Shown here: positions 23,560 through 34,038 of the stretch, piece by piece
How positions within the stretch are numbered: position 1 is the stretch's first letter
Layout of the letters: the number at the start of each line of letters is the position of its first letter
NCBI GenBank assembly: GCA_030512335.1
Contig: JAULSU010000006.1
Location: 4,278,001 to 4,342,000 of the forward strand
Reading direction: 5' to 3'
Length of the DNA stretch: 64,000 nucleotides
From: Immersiella caudata
Taxonomy: Eukaryota > Ascomycota > Sordariomycetes > Sordariales > Lasiosphaeriaceae
The notes under the pieces: model-generated
The model's input: the letters and a program-made list of their open reading frames with translations, nothing else
Database searches by the model: none
What the model was told of the DNA's origin: nothing
Translations under genes and position numbers: made by a program

Positions 23560-24354
23560 TCATTCCCTTCCCGCACTGCCCAGGAGAGGACATGATCCAT
23601 ACACCATGTACCGGAAGACATAGTGACCCCATTTCCCTCCTGGATACCTCTCCACAGGAGCCGACACCGGCGCGTACTCATCCAAGTCAACATCCAGCAC
23701 ACGAACCACCTTGAAGCCGGCATTCGCATATGCCCTCCACGCTCCGGCCGACGAGTGCACCCAAGCATAGCTCTTGTGCTTGTCCGCCAAGTCAGTCCCC
23801 CATTTGAGCAAGGCAGAGCCAACGCCACGTCTCTGAAAGGCGGGAGAGACTGAGAGGCCAATGATAAAGAGGCAAGAAGCGCCCTCTGGCATGATGGTGT
23901 CCTGCCAGTCCTTGAGATCGCGGGAGGTGAGGTCTTCAAGACGGGCGATTGGATCATCCCGCGTCCTTTTCTCTTCTTCATCTTCTTCTTTGCCAGAGGC
24001 CGGTTGCACCTGAGCGGGTGAGCTGTGGGTAGTCTGTTCGAGTTGTTGAGATGCGCGGTCGACATCAACATCGGCCTCGGGAACATCGGGAGGTGCAAGC
24101 CCTCGGAAACCCCAGGTACAAAAGCCCATGATGGCACCAGTTTCTTCCTCAATGGCCTTGATGATACGAATCCTAGGGTTTTTTATTTCTCCTGGGAGAC
24201 TCTCGAGAGCATATTCTTTCATGAGGAAAGGCGCCCGTCCATGACCCTTCATCTCAGTTTGTGCGTCCGATTCGAACGCATCGGAGCTGATGGAAGCGAG
24301 TGTTGGTATGTCCTCGGGGACTGCCGCGACCATGAGGGGTGGTTGTTGAACCAT
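23560..24354 (-). CDS. GNAT-family N-acetyltransferase
   Basis: Single exon, 264 residues. Acetyl-CoA-dependent acyltransferase of the GNAT fold. The pyrophosphate-binding motif A is clear: LSVSPAFQRRGVGSALL, with QRRGVG at 174-179. AYANAGFKVV is the usual motif B (AxxxYxxxGF). Between the first beta-strands (IMGFCTWGF, about 75-83) and motif A lies an insertion of about 70 residues rich in Glu/Asp/Lys, common in filamentous-fungal GNATs. Substrate cannot be inferred; such proteins act on polyamines, amino groups of drugs or peptides. A second in-frame Met at residue 8 is an alternative start. It stands alone between unrelated genes. Confidence 0.85.
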   Translation of the reverse strand: MVQQPPLMVAAVPEDIPTLASISSDAFESDAQTEMKGHGRAPFLMKEYALESLPGEIKNPRIRIIKAIEEETGAIMGFCTWGFRGLAPPDVPEADVDVDRASQQLEQTTHSSPAQVQPASGKEEDEEEKRTRDDPIARLEDLTSRDLKDWQDTIMPEGASCLFIIGLSVSPAFQRRGVGSALLKWGTDLADKHKSYAWVHSSAGAWRAYANAGFKVVRVLDVDLDEYAPVSAPVERYPGGKWGHYVFRYMVYGSCPLLGSAGRE

Positions 24355-26083
24355 TGTTCCAGGTCCGGGATTTGTTCAAATCGGGCCCTGAAAGGTTTCT
24401 GTGCGTGAAGAAGGAGCGAGGTATGTGGAGAAGTCAATCAATGCGAGAAAATCAAGAAGTAAAAAATCCTCGAAAATTGACGACAATCCCCTTATCGGCA
24501 AGCAACAAACCCAAGATTGTATCAATTCATCATGTTCGGCGAACACAGTCATACGGCAACAATAATCCGAGGCATCGGTGCGAGGAGGGCTTGGCCGGAC
24601 ATTGACTGCAGGTGCGGGGACACGCAGACTGATCTCCCGTGACTAAATGTCATTCTCCCGTCCTACCTGAATGCGAGATGCTACCCAGGCGGCGAGCTCA
24701 TCATCCTCGGTCTAGTTATCATTTTGAGAGGAGAGCGATATGATGCCGTGGGGAAAAAAAAATCCAAGAATGGTCTCAGCGACAAAATCTTGACAAAAGT
24801 GGTGTCCACACCTAGGGTTCACCTTGAAATGCCAATGTGCTCTTGCATGTTCGGGCTGAGGGAACCCCCCGGCACATTGTCTGGGGTGATGATGGGCTGG
24901 TTGGTTCGCAAGAGTCTTGGAAGCGCCAAGCTTTGCTTGACTCGATTCTTGACCGTGCTATGGGGTAACTTTAGCGCTTCCCGGTGGCCGAAAATGGCTC
25001 TTCGGTGCGGCGAAAGAAGACAAGGTCGGAGCGATGCCGTGCGGGTGGCGCCGATGAAAAGACGTTACGATACCGATGAGGTACCTCAGTTCGAGCAGCA
25101 CCGCACTCTCAAATGGGCAAGGATCAATGTGCGCTTATCAGCGGCCCGGGCAGCTTGCAATTGCCGAAGTTTGCCATCCAGTGGCCCGCTGTCAGCTGCA
25201 AGCACACGTGAGTGCGCTCCTTCCCTGAACGTACCCCAGCCACGAAAACCTCTCCATGTCTCCACATCTCCACATCAACATCTCGCGTCGTCTCTGGCTC
25301 CGGGATGGCCTAGCCTTGTGTTTACCTTGAGATTCCACGCGCACAGCAAAAACATGGGCCTTCCCCAACACAGATGGTCACATCTGGGATCTTGGATTTC
25401 AATTTCATGACCCGTCCATGCACGTGTATGGCTGTGACGTCGGCACTGAGTGTGGGTTTCGAAGCTCGCTCGCAAACTTTGAAAGAAATGATATCAGTGG
25501 GGTTCGGTGGGTGGACTCGGCGCTTGGCATACGGCGTCAGAAGTGAGCCAAGCATACCAAGAAATCCTCAAAGTCTTGGGATTGGGGCGGTCGGTGACGA
25601 TTCTGGCCGTTGATCACTCTTGGCGTCCACTCGGCACAAAAATCGCCGGCTGGGCAACGGGCAGCAAACAGGGAGTCTCGACCACAACGCAGCGAGTTAT
25701 CGCGGGGGAACAAGCCACTTACAACAAATTTCCGCCAAGGACTACCGTTACTCGCAGTGCGACCCACGGCTTGACCTACCAGTCTGGGATGAGTAGTATT
25801 CGACCTTCCAAAGAGGCGAAAGCAGCGTTGCCAACGGGAGGCGGGATGCGCCGTCATACTGGCCAATGTGGCGCGGTGCCGAGACATTCTGAGGCTGGAA
25901 TAGGCAGGTTGACAGGAATGCCCGGTTTTGATGTGCGATAACACAGGTGAGACTCGCGTGGAGGAGGCGGGGATAGAGTTTGGGTAAAATGCGCTGCAAC
26001 CCCGTCGATCGTCAACTCTGTTCTCACCTCCCGTCCTCCTCTGCCATCGTCAACTCCGTCCCTCGATCCAGTTGAGCAGCATC
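24355..26083. other. Intergenic 1.7 kb, divergent promoter space
   Basis: Upstream of the acetyltransferase (minus) and the DAACS transporter (plus). Open frames of up to 228 codons here lack domain-like sequence. The 60 bp before 26084 are CT-rich, as in many fungal 5' leaders. No gene seen. Confidence 0.5.
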
Positions 26084-27578
26084 ATGTCGACCGAGAAGCA
26101 GCAGTCGGCCTTTGCCGCCGACGGGGACCTTCAAGCCTCGACGAACTCGTCAACCAACACAACCCCGGAGACGCAAGAGGTGAAAAAGCCATGGTGGAAC
26201 ACCTTCTTCGTTGCGGGGTCCGTCTCCCAGATCATTATCGCGGCCGTTCTCGCCGTGGCCATCGGCATCGCCGTTTCCTACACCGTCGACGACATCCCGA
26301 AAGCGGCGACGGTACTGGTGGGAATCCCCGGCAGACTTTGGTTGAGAGCGCTGAGGGCTGTGGTCCTCCCCCTCATCGTCACGGCCATGATCCTCGCCGT
26401 CCAGCGCCTCAAGGCCATGACCGGTGGCGGCCAAACGTTGGCCAAGTGGACCGTTGGCTACTATGTCGCCACAACGCTTCTCGCCATTGTCATCAGCACC
26501 ATCTTGACCGATTTGGTCTGGGGCCGGCTCATGCAAGAAGTCGGTCGCGCCAGTCTTGACATCAACGATCCGGACCAAGAGAAGCTCTACAAGGAGCGCG
26601 AGGCCGTCGCCATCCACGACGTGGTCCAGCAGATGTTCGACTCGTTCATCCCCAGCAACGTTGTGAACGCCCTCGCCACCGACAGCCTCCTGGCCGTTCT
26701 CATCACTGCAATCGTGGTTGGCTATCTGCTCGAGACCACCTCGGCCATCGTCCGGGTGCTGGAAGAAATCGAAGTGCTCATCACCAAGGTCATCACCTTT
26801 TTGATCAAGCTCGCCCCGATCGGAGTCTTCTTCCTGATCCTGCCCAACCTCTTCCTACTCGACCTCAAGGACATTGGAGTCAACCTGGGCATCCTCATCG
26901 GCGGCGGTGTCGCCAACATGGGAATCCACCTCTTTATCGTCCTTCCCATCATCTTCTTCGCAGTCACCCGCCAGAACCCCTACTCGTACTGGTTCAAGTG
27001 CTCACCCGCCTGGCTGACGGCCTGGGGCTCGGCATCTTCGGCCGCCACCCTCCCCGTCACCATGAAGTGCGTTGCCGAGCGGGGCGTGCCCTTCACCATC
27101 ACCAAGTTCACCGTTCCGTTGGGCTGCCTGGTCAACATGGACGGAACCGCCATCTACTTCCCGCTCTGCGTCGTCTTTTTGGCCGTCACACAGGGAATCA
27201 AGCTTACGCCTGCTGACTATGTCATCATCTGTTTGCTCTCGACTCTCGCGTCCATCGGCACAACCCCTATCCCTTCGAGCTCTCTCGTCCTGACCGTCAT
27301 GATCGCCTCAGCCGTCAATGTCCCCATCACGGGCATGTACGGAGTCATCATTACAATTGCGAGTAACCCCCTGAACCAAAGCGCGAGTTTTTCATACTAA
27401 CAGGGTCTAGGATTGGTTCTTGGACCGCTTCAGGACGGCTGTCAACGTCAGCGGTGATATGTTTGCTGCGAGAGTTGTCGCGAAGATTACAGGCATCAAA
27501 GATGACCCTGCGGAGATCAGCGATGCGGAGGTTGGCCACGTCCAGGATAGCATTCACGAGAATACGCAACGGGTTTAG
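26084..27578 (+). CDS. DAACS dicarboxylate / amino-acid:cation symporter
   Basis: Secondary transporter of the glutamate/dicarboxylate family (SLC1-like). Two exons fit: 26084-27358 and 27411-27578, giving 480 residues with about eight membrane helices plus the re-entrant loops. The HP1 loop has SASSAATLPVT (family serine-rich motif), TM7 has NMDGTAIY (NMDGT), and the HP2 region is TLASIGTTPIPSSS. The conserved WFLDR helix sits at the start of exon 2. Only splicing at GC, after ATTACAATT (27358), joins YGVIITI to DWFLDRF in frame; the nearest GT gives a non-conserved tail and a quick stop. This is a candidate GC-AG intron of 52 bp, with a TACTAAC branch site. Without splicing the frame ends at 27400. 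Likely a plasma-membrane or organelle importer of acidic amino acids or C4-dicarboxylates. Confidence 0.87.
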
Positions 27579-28358
27579 AGCTAGGTGTTTAGTTTTAAAG
27601 ACTAATTTTACAAAGTTATCAAGGCACTCATTGGAGATGATGCAACATGCTTGGGTGTGAATCACATCGACGTGTGATGGATGAGTGTCGATATCCGAGG
27701 TGTTCAGGAGAGGAGAGGAAGGATGTCTTTTACACGAGCGAGTGGGACAGAATGATTTCCGTTGGGCAACCTGAAGGATTTCCCTACTTATACCCCTCCC
27801 TATAACGACGTCCTATGCGCAGTGGTGTGGGGGGTTTTGGAGGTGTGTGCGGTATGTGCCCAGGCTCTATACCTTGCATGGTTGACTCTTGACTTTGTCG
27901 CACAAGACGAACAGCTTGGGCTCTTACTGCGATGTGAGGTAGAGGACATGGATGGCCAGATGGGGGTTTACCTGGCCACCTTGGGGTTGGTGGTTGTCCT
28001 GCAGCCCTGAGCTGTCGCTCACAGATGAAGGCAAGAATGCTATCCCCACCAAAACAATAATCAAACATTCACGACTTAAACACCCGCGTCCGGAGTTGCA
28101 AAACACAAGGGACCCAATGTGTGGGAAATCTGGGACGGTCCAAGTGCGAAAAAATATATCAAGATGTACCAAATATGTACCAAAATGTGAACTAATCTCT
28201 CCTGACAGAATTATTCCAAGTTCTGTCTCGAAAACTTCATCTAGAACAAACCCAACCAAGTTCCTCTCGATTGGATACCCGTCCGGTTTTCCCGAAAACT
28301 AACCCAAACCCACGCTCAAACGCAAAAAAAAAAAAGATTCGACACCACCAAAGAGCCC
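27579..28358. other. Intergenic, 3' flanks; no gene seen
   Basis: Between the stops of the transporter (plus) and the small membrane protein gene (minus). An A run of 13 or so lies at 28324-28335. No gene seen. Confidence 0.5.
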
Positions 28359-28658
28359 CTACGACGACCAGTTGAGGAAGTTGTACGGTGTCTTCCGCGG
28401 ATCACCCTCGGTATCAACCAAGAAATTCCGTCTCCTTGCCTCCATCACGCGGGGTGTGTTTTGTTGAGCGAACATGCGATTCATGGTGGCTGACTCCTTG
28501 ATAAGTTGCGAGCGGACGTAGCTGACGACTCCATAGACTGTGGTTGAGATGTTGGTGTTTTGCTTTTCAGGTCAAGGGGGGAGGGGAGGGGAGAGGGGGA
28601 GAGGGGGCGAGGGGAAGGACTAACCTGTTCCTGCAACGACGAGCCCGGGAATGATCAT
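28359..28658 (-). CDS. Small single-pass membrane protein, 70 residues
   Basis: Two exons, 28658-28625 and 28537-28359, give 70 residues; the 87-bp intron has a GTTAGT donor, a very C-rich tract and a CAACCACAG acceptor. The first 18 residues (MIIPGLVVAGTVYGVVSY) form a hydrophobic segment, possibly a membrane anchor or mitochondrial targeting helix. The rest is polar with a basic patch (EARRRNFLV) and ends TPYNFLNWSS. The composition suggests a conserved small organelle-membrane protein, but I do not recognise the family. An alternative acceptor (AAAAG) would not keep the frame with exon 1. Confidence 0.6.
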
Positions 28659-29384
28659 TTTTGGTATTCTTGCGGCCGGCGAGGGCTTGAGGGCAGAGTG
28701 TGCTGGTTGCATTGTGATTGGGTGAGGTGTGGTTGTGAGAGGTCTGATTGGTTGAGTCTAAGGTACTTGGCAGCTGGCAAGTGACCTGCGGGTGACTTGG
28801 ACGGAGCTCTTGGAATGCAGAACGCAGGAGATGATCTGGTGATGCTGTTTGAGAGAAAGTGTTGGTTACATGGCGAAAGGGTGTATTTATTGCCTTTGGC
28901 GGTCTTGGGTTCAGCTGGACCCAGAGCCTTGGTGATGGGTGCATCGTGTGTGGTGGTGAGAGTCTCATGTTGGCATGGGACGAGCGTTGGTTCATCGTTG
29001 CACCACCTGTGGCCAGGCGTGGCCTGATGTCAGCACGGTGCAGCTGATTGTGGAACCACCGAACGCTTGTGTTTGGTGGTTTTAGTACCCTATCCAACTT
29101 GCACCTGTAACCCAGCTGGAACTGTTAGTCGGCCAGCTGCCACCATCTGCGGGACACTTTCAGTAGGACCCACAGTTCGTTCCAATTAGCGGGCGTCGGG
29201 CCGCCCCGGGTGATCGCTCGATCATCGAGAGAACGGAACAGCATTGATCTTCATCGCGATTTCCATCTTTCCTGTAGTGGTCAGAGCGTCCATGGAATGG
29301 AATAACAATGCGCTGAATGCTGACGTGAATAAAAGACTTTTTGCTCTTGGGACGATCGCCAAGACAAAGACGATAAAGTGGGCC

Positions 29385-29489
29385 ATTCGATGCATTCCCT
29401 CGCTCGACGCTAAAAATGCAGTGAGGAAGACGCACTTGCAGCATTGGCTATTCGATGCATTCCCTCACTCAACGCTAAAAACGCAGTGA
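29385..29489. repeat. 40-bp imperfect direct repeat, two copies
   Basis: Copies at 29385-29424 and 29450-29489, identical except for three transitions (G/A, G/A, T/C), each at a CpG in one copy. Both begin ATTCGATGCATTCCCTC and end GCAGTGA. Confidence 0.9.
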
Positions 29490-30333
29490 ATACACTTGAT
29501 ACATCCACCCCATGTTGCGCGCTGGCTCGAATATTTGGAATATCGGATGCGCCTGATGGCGATGATGTTCCGCTCAGAAAAGGGATGTGGGGAAAGTGAC
29601 CAAGAACTCATAGGCGCAGGCAATGCCTAAATTGCCTGCCTCCGAGCGGCAGTTGTCATTCCCTCTTCATCTCACAACAGAATTTGCTGTTCGGATCCCA
29701 CGATTGCCTGGTTTTGCGAATACACAGAAATGGGAAGTGAGAGGAAAAAGGTTGAAACATTTGAAATCAAAGTCCCCAAGAGAGCGCTTCAGACTAACAC
29801 CCTCCATACATGTACGATTTTGATGCAGGTCGATGGTCAAAGTCCTCTTGAGACTCCTGCACTTTGAGCCAGTCCAAGTTCCGACGTGCGTTAATTTGTC
29901 TTTCTATTTTGTGATCACAATACTATTATTGTGCCCGAACAAAAGACTATTCGGTCGTTCAGTTGCCAGAGCCCAGCGTGGACGCCCCTCGACACTCTCC
30001 GATGTCTGTGATTTGTCGGCTCTCATTGTCAGGAGCATTTCTCGACTGCCATACCCTTCCATCCTGCCAAGGATTATAACATCATAGTGTAAGCTGTGAT
30101 TGCCTCTTGACTCCAGCTCAACCGCAAGCCAATGCTTGGAAAGGGAATGAGATGGAGTGCTGCCTGTATTTGGTAGAGTAGCAGTTCGGATGCACCACCT
30201 TGGCTCGGGATGAACGGTCCGGCTAGGGCGCCGTGGCTCGGTTGGGACGTTGAATACGGGCGGTGATGGGGGATCGCGGCAAATTAGGCGGGGCGGCTCA
30301 CAGATGACCCCAGCTTGGTTCCTGCATTTGCAG

Positions 30334-30358
30334 CCCCCCCCCCCCCCCCCCCCCCCCC
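30334..30358. repeat. Poly-C tract, 25 bases
   Basis: The longest homopolymer in the window, intergenic, about 770 bp upstream of the GH7 gene. Confidence 0.95.
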
Positions 30359-30621
30359 AGATCATGCATTTTACCTATCAGTGAGGGGCGGTAAAACCGT
30401 TGAGATTGAAGTGGCCGCGAACCGAGAAAAAGGTTCAGCGAGCGAAACATCACAAGAATGTCCTGGGGATGCACTGAGCTTGAGAACAACATCATCTCTT
30501 GGATTGTAGTACTGAGTTTCTCATTTTCTACAGGCGAGACGTTTTTGTTTTTTTCTCAGTGCACTAGTTTTGCAGGTCCGTCGTGATGACAGTGTTTATG
30601 CGCGGCAGTCAACTCAAAAGG

Positions 30622-30627
30622 GGCTAA
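30622..30627 (+). promoter_or_regulatory. Candidate Xyr1/XlnR site (GGCTAA)
   Basis: GGCTAA about 505 bp upstream of the GH7 start; this hexamer is the known binding core of the cellulase/xylanase activator Xyr1/XlnR. A six-base match is weak evidence alone. Confidence 0.3.
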
Positions 30628-30985
30628 GCCTTTTCTGGGAAATTCGGTGGTTAATATCCGCGAACGGGTCTTGGCCCCCCTTGGCTCCGAACAGGGCTCC
30701 AAGCGTAATGGCTACCTACGTAGTCTGGAGTGGTGGTCGAGCCGGAGACTCGGGTCGGTGCATGTCTCTAGGCCAGCTTGGCCCGCCGAAGGCCCCGCGA
30801 AAGCCCATGAAAGAATAACGGGAAGCTAGATCCCGCCAATCGCATGGGGGAGGTCAAGATACACTTTGTGCTTCCGGGGGGCGATGCGAAGACGGGTCAG
30901 GGTGGGCATGGATAGATGACGCCGGCTGCGGAGGGCGGCTCATCACTTACCATCGCGTGGACGCGCCGTTGCAACCGAGGGCGCG

Positions 30986-30993
30986 CCCCGGGG
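30986..30993. promoter_or_regulatory. Candidate CRE1 carbon-repression site
   Basis: The palindrome CCCCGGGG contains SYGGRG in both directions, about 140 bp upstream of the GH7 start; a site for the catabolite repressor CRE1/CreA is plausible for a cellulase gene. Confidence 0.3.
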
Positions 30994-31014
30994 TTTGTGT
31001 GCTGCGTGAGGTGT

Positions 31015-31021
31015 TATTTAA
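31015..31021 (+). promoter_or_regulatory. TATA-like element
   Basis: TATTTAA about 110 bp before the GH7 ATG, in the expected place for a TATA element. Confidence 0.4.
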
Positions 31022-31130
31022 ACACAGACATCCCAGCATCATGGAGGGAGTGTTGTAGCAGGCAGACCATTCCGTTCGCTTCCGTCTCATTCCTTCATTC
31101 ACCCAGAGTCAACTGGTACCAGACGTCACG

Positions 31131-32280
31131 ATGGCCTCAAGACTTGCCGTTGGCCTGACCGCCCTCCTCGCGGGCGTTGTCATGGCCCAGAAGCCCGGCC
31201 CCAGCAAGGAGGTGCACCCCAAGCTCATCACCCAGCGATGCACCAAGGCTGGTGGCTGCAAGGACGCGACCAACTACCTTGTTCTCGACTCTCTCTCCCA
31301 CCCCGTCTACCAGGCCAGCAGCCGCCAACACAACTGCGGTGACTGGGGCCAGAAGCCCAATGCCACGGCATGCCCCGACAAGGAGTCGTGCGCCGTCAAC
31401 TGCATCATGGACGGTATCCCCGACTACAGCGAGTACGGCGTGACCACCGATGGCAAGTCTCTTCGCATGCAGCAGGTCAAGGATGGTCGCGTTGTCACCC
31501 CTCGTGTCTACCTCCTCGACGATACGGAGCAAAAGTACGACTTCCCCGACCTCACCGGCAACGAATTCACTTTCGATGTCGACGTCACCAAGCTGCCCTG
31601 CGGCATGAACAGCGCTCTGTATCTCTCTGAGATGGAGGCCGATGGTGCCAAGAGCGCGCTCAACCCCGGTGGTGCCTACTATGGCACTGGGTACTGCGAT
31701 GCCCAGTGCTTCGTCACGCCGTTCATCAACGGAATTGTAAGTCCCCGCGACCGCGAGAGCGTCCCCATGTCTGCTTCTTTGGGTCTAACATGAAGTTAGG
31801 GCAACGTCGACGGCAAGGGCTCCTGCTGCAACGAGATGGACATCTGGGAGGCCAACTCGCGCGCTTCGCACATTGCGCCCCACACCTGCAACGAGACCGG
31901 TCTCTACCTCTGCGAGGGCGCTGAGTGCCAGCGCGACGGCGTGTGCGACAAGGCCGGCTGCGGGTGGAACCCGTGGCGCGTCAACATCACCGACTACTAC
32001 GGCCGCGGCAACGGCTTCAAGGTCGACACCACTCGCAAGTTCACCGTCATCACCCAATTCCCTGCCAAGGACGGCGTTCTGCAGTCCATCAAGCGCCTGC
32101 ACATCCAGGACGGAAAGCTCATTGATGCTTACACCGTTGACGCCCCTGGCCTCCCCAAGACCGACAGCATGACCGATGAGTTCTGCAAGGCTACCGGTGC
32201 CAACAAGTACCTCCAGCTCGGTGCCAACAAGGGCATGGGCGATGCCATGACCCGTGGCATGACCTTGGTACGTTCAATCT

Positions 32281-32317
<37 letters not shown>

Positions 32318-32651
32318 GCGATGGGCTACCCCTGAACCCCTTACCCTTATTACCCATACTCTCGACAACCCCTTTTCCCACACCCACAACCCGACCTCCT
32401 GTCTTGCTCAAATGGACCTCTAGCTAACAGCAAACAAGGTTTTCTCGATCTGGTGGGATCAAGCCAACATGCTCTGGCTCGACTCTGGCGTCGCAGGACC
32501 TTGCAACGCCACCGAAGGAAACCCTACCAACATCGTCAAGGTCGAGCCCGAGCCCGAGGTCACCTTCTCCAACGTCAAGTGGGGCGAGATCGGCTCGACT
32601 TACACCGTGCCAAAGCCTCAGCCTGCCAAGTGCAAGAGGCACGCGGAGTAA
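31131..32651 (+). CDS. GH7 endo-beta-1,4-glucanase, secreted
   Basis: Cellulase of glycoside hydrolase family 7, retaining mechanism. Three exons: 31131-31736, 31800-32267 and 32439-32651, giving 428 residues, close to single-domain GH7 endoglucanases. Residues 1-19 are a signal peptide; the mature protein would begin with Gln20. The catalytic motif EMDIWEAN gives Glu214 (nucleophile), Asp216 and Glu219 (acid/base). Many paired Cys and two or more N-glycosylation sites (for example NATAC, NETGL). Length and loop pattern suggest endoglucanase, not cellobiohydrolase. There is no linker or CBM1, but the stop codon TAA overlaps a consensus donor (GTAAGT), so a further exon is not excluded. Intron 2 (171 bp) is unusually long and holds a GTC repeat; it stays open, giving an artefactual poly-Arg extension. 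It acts outside the cell on cellulose; candidate Xyr1 and CRE1 sites lie upstream. Confidence 0.93.
32281..32313. repeat. (GTC)11 microsatellite within GH7 intron 2
   Basis: Eleven GTC units starting 13 bp after the GTACGT donor of intron 2. Confidence 0.95.
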
Positions 32652-33491
32652 GTTAGAACGTCTCTGACGTTGGGTTGGGTTGAGTGTGGGGTTGAGTGAG
32701 CGGTTGGGTGAGGGGTGACTGGACCCCTGGATACACACATGCGGTTGCGGCGTCTGAGCATTGGATAGCGGGGGTTTCTCAGTGTTGGACATGCCGTTGT
32801 ATATATACGTGCTACAAAAGTAATCCATTGGATATTCCCAAGCTTGTGCTATCCTTTTTGTCAACAAAACCGCTGTGCGCCCAATGTGCGTGAGGTCAAC
32901 GCTCACGCCCAAGTTGACACTGACCAAACCAAGGGTAAAATGGGATGGATAGGTACCTTGGCTGTCTAGAAAAACTTGGAAAAGGCGTTGGCTGCCGCAG
33001 AGGTACCACCATCGCCCACCCAAAGCCCGTGGAATGACCCACTTCCCCTGCCCCTGAGCCCTGGGAACGATCACCCCCAAACACCCCAAATCACTGTCAT
33101 CTGGGTAATGAACAAGGAAAAACCATGTCTTGCCGGATGCTGCTAACTCTTCGAGTTGAGCGACCTTTGCATCGGACCTCTAGTCCCACATCCACCCAAA
33201 TAGCAAGACAGCGGTGCATGTGATCGGTGCACAGTTGCTGAAATAATTATCCAGCCTGTCATCCCCATAACATCAAAGTTTTCGTTCCAGGTACAAGGGT
33301 TAGACTACCCGGGGGCGTTGGCCAGCTTGGGTGTGAGGAGAAAATATAAAAAAATGTTTATAACCCAAGTTATCAAAACTGACGCCTCCGTCCCTAGCGA
33401 GAAAGCAAAGAGAAAGACAATAGCAAATCCGACACAAGTGTAAAATCCAACTCGATCGTCGAATGGAACCTCACTCCAAGACCAACTCCCT
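32652..33491. other. Intergenic, 3' flanks; no gene seen
   Basis: Between the stops of the GH7 gene (plus) and the RNase-like gene (minus). A long open frame on the minus strand (to 33089) is antisense to the GH7 3' end and has no domain. No gene seen. Confidence 0.5.
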
Positions 33492-34038
33492 TCAATCAAT
33501 AACAGGGCAAAGAACAAAACCATTTGGCTCAGGAGCACCGTCATGCGTCATGACACCGCAGTACATGCCGTCTCTAGTCGGGTTGGTGTCGGGGTTGTCG
33601 GTGTAGATCCAAAAGACAACCCTGTCGGGACCAGGCTCGCCTCCGCGAAAGATCTTGCCACTCTTCAGAATGGGAAATTCATACAGCTTCTTGCCATCGC
33701 ACTTGGGATCGAATGGGAGCTTTCTGTTGTTGCCGAACCTCTTTGGGAAGTTACCTAAGAGATATGATGTCAGCTGACTTTGCCCGGCTTAGAAGTAGTC
33801 TCGGTAACGTACCCGGCTGGGGTTGATTCGTGGGGGTTGTGATGATGGCGTGCTGGATGGCCTCCTCGACTAGTTGCCGGCTGTAAAAGTAGTCTGGGCA
33901 TACGATGAACTGGTCGCTGGGGGGGAGGTTGTCGACGGCTCTCTTCATGAGAGATGATTCAGGTGGCGGTGTCGAGGGGACGGCGTAGACCTGCACCACA
34001 GCTAGGCCAAAGGCTAAAAGGGAGACAGAGAGCTGCAT
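33492..34038 (-). CDS. Secreted ribonuclease, N1/T1 (microbial guanyl-RNase) superfamily
   Basis: Two exons, 34038-33813 and 33754-33492 (58-bp intron, GTACGT/CTTAG), give 162 residues. Signal peptide about 1-19; a Lys-Arg at 32-33 is a possible Kex2 processing site. The C-terminal half matches the RNase T1/F1 fold: LYEFPILKSGKIFRGG (Glu101, equivalent to T1 Glu58), GPDRVVF (Arg120, T1 Arg77) and CGVMTHDGA (His146, T1 His92). Four Cys at 47, 94, 141 and 158. The motif that in T1 contains His40 reads NFPKRF here, so that position appears to be Lys80. The fold is shared with fungal ribotoxins, but the long basic loops of those toxins are not evident, and the spacing is T1-like. It may be an extracellular nuclease with altered mechanism, or an inactive RNase-like secreted effector. 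A TATA-like element lies about 105 bp upstream. Confidence 0.82.

Larger units (their letters stand above)
28659..31130. other. Intergenic 2.5 kb, with direct repeat, poly-C and GH7 promoter
   Basis: No supported gene. It contains a 40-bp imperfect direct repeat (29385-29489), a 25-base C run (30334-30358) and, at the right, the promoter of the GH7 endoglucanase with candidate Xyr1 and CRE1 sites and a TATA-like element. Confidence 0.5.

Noticed and set aside
24724..25410. 228-codon plus-strand frame in a gene-free region
   Set aside because: No domain, signal peptide, splice support or plausible composition; probably chance.
32268..32423. Poly-Arg extension continuing GH7 exon 2
   Set aside because: It is the GTC repeat inside intron 2; removing the intron joins the family sequence TL to VFSIWWD.
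32424..33089. 221-codon minus-strand frame
   Set aside because: Antisense to the GH7 3' end and flank; sequence is featureless.
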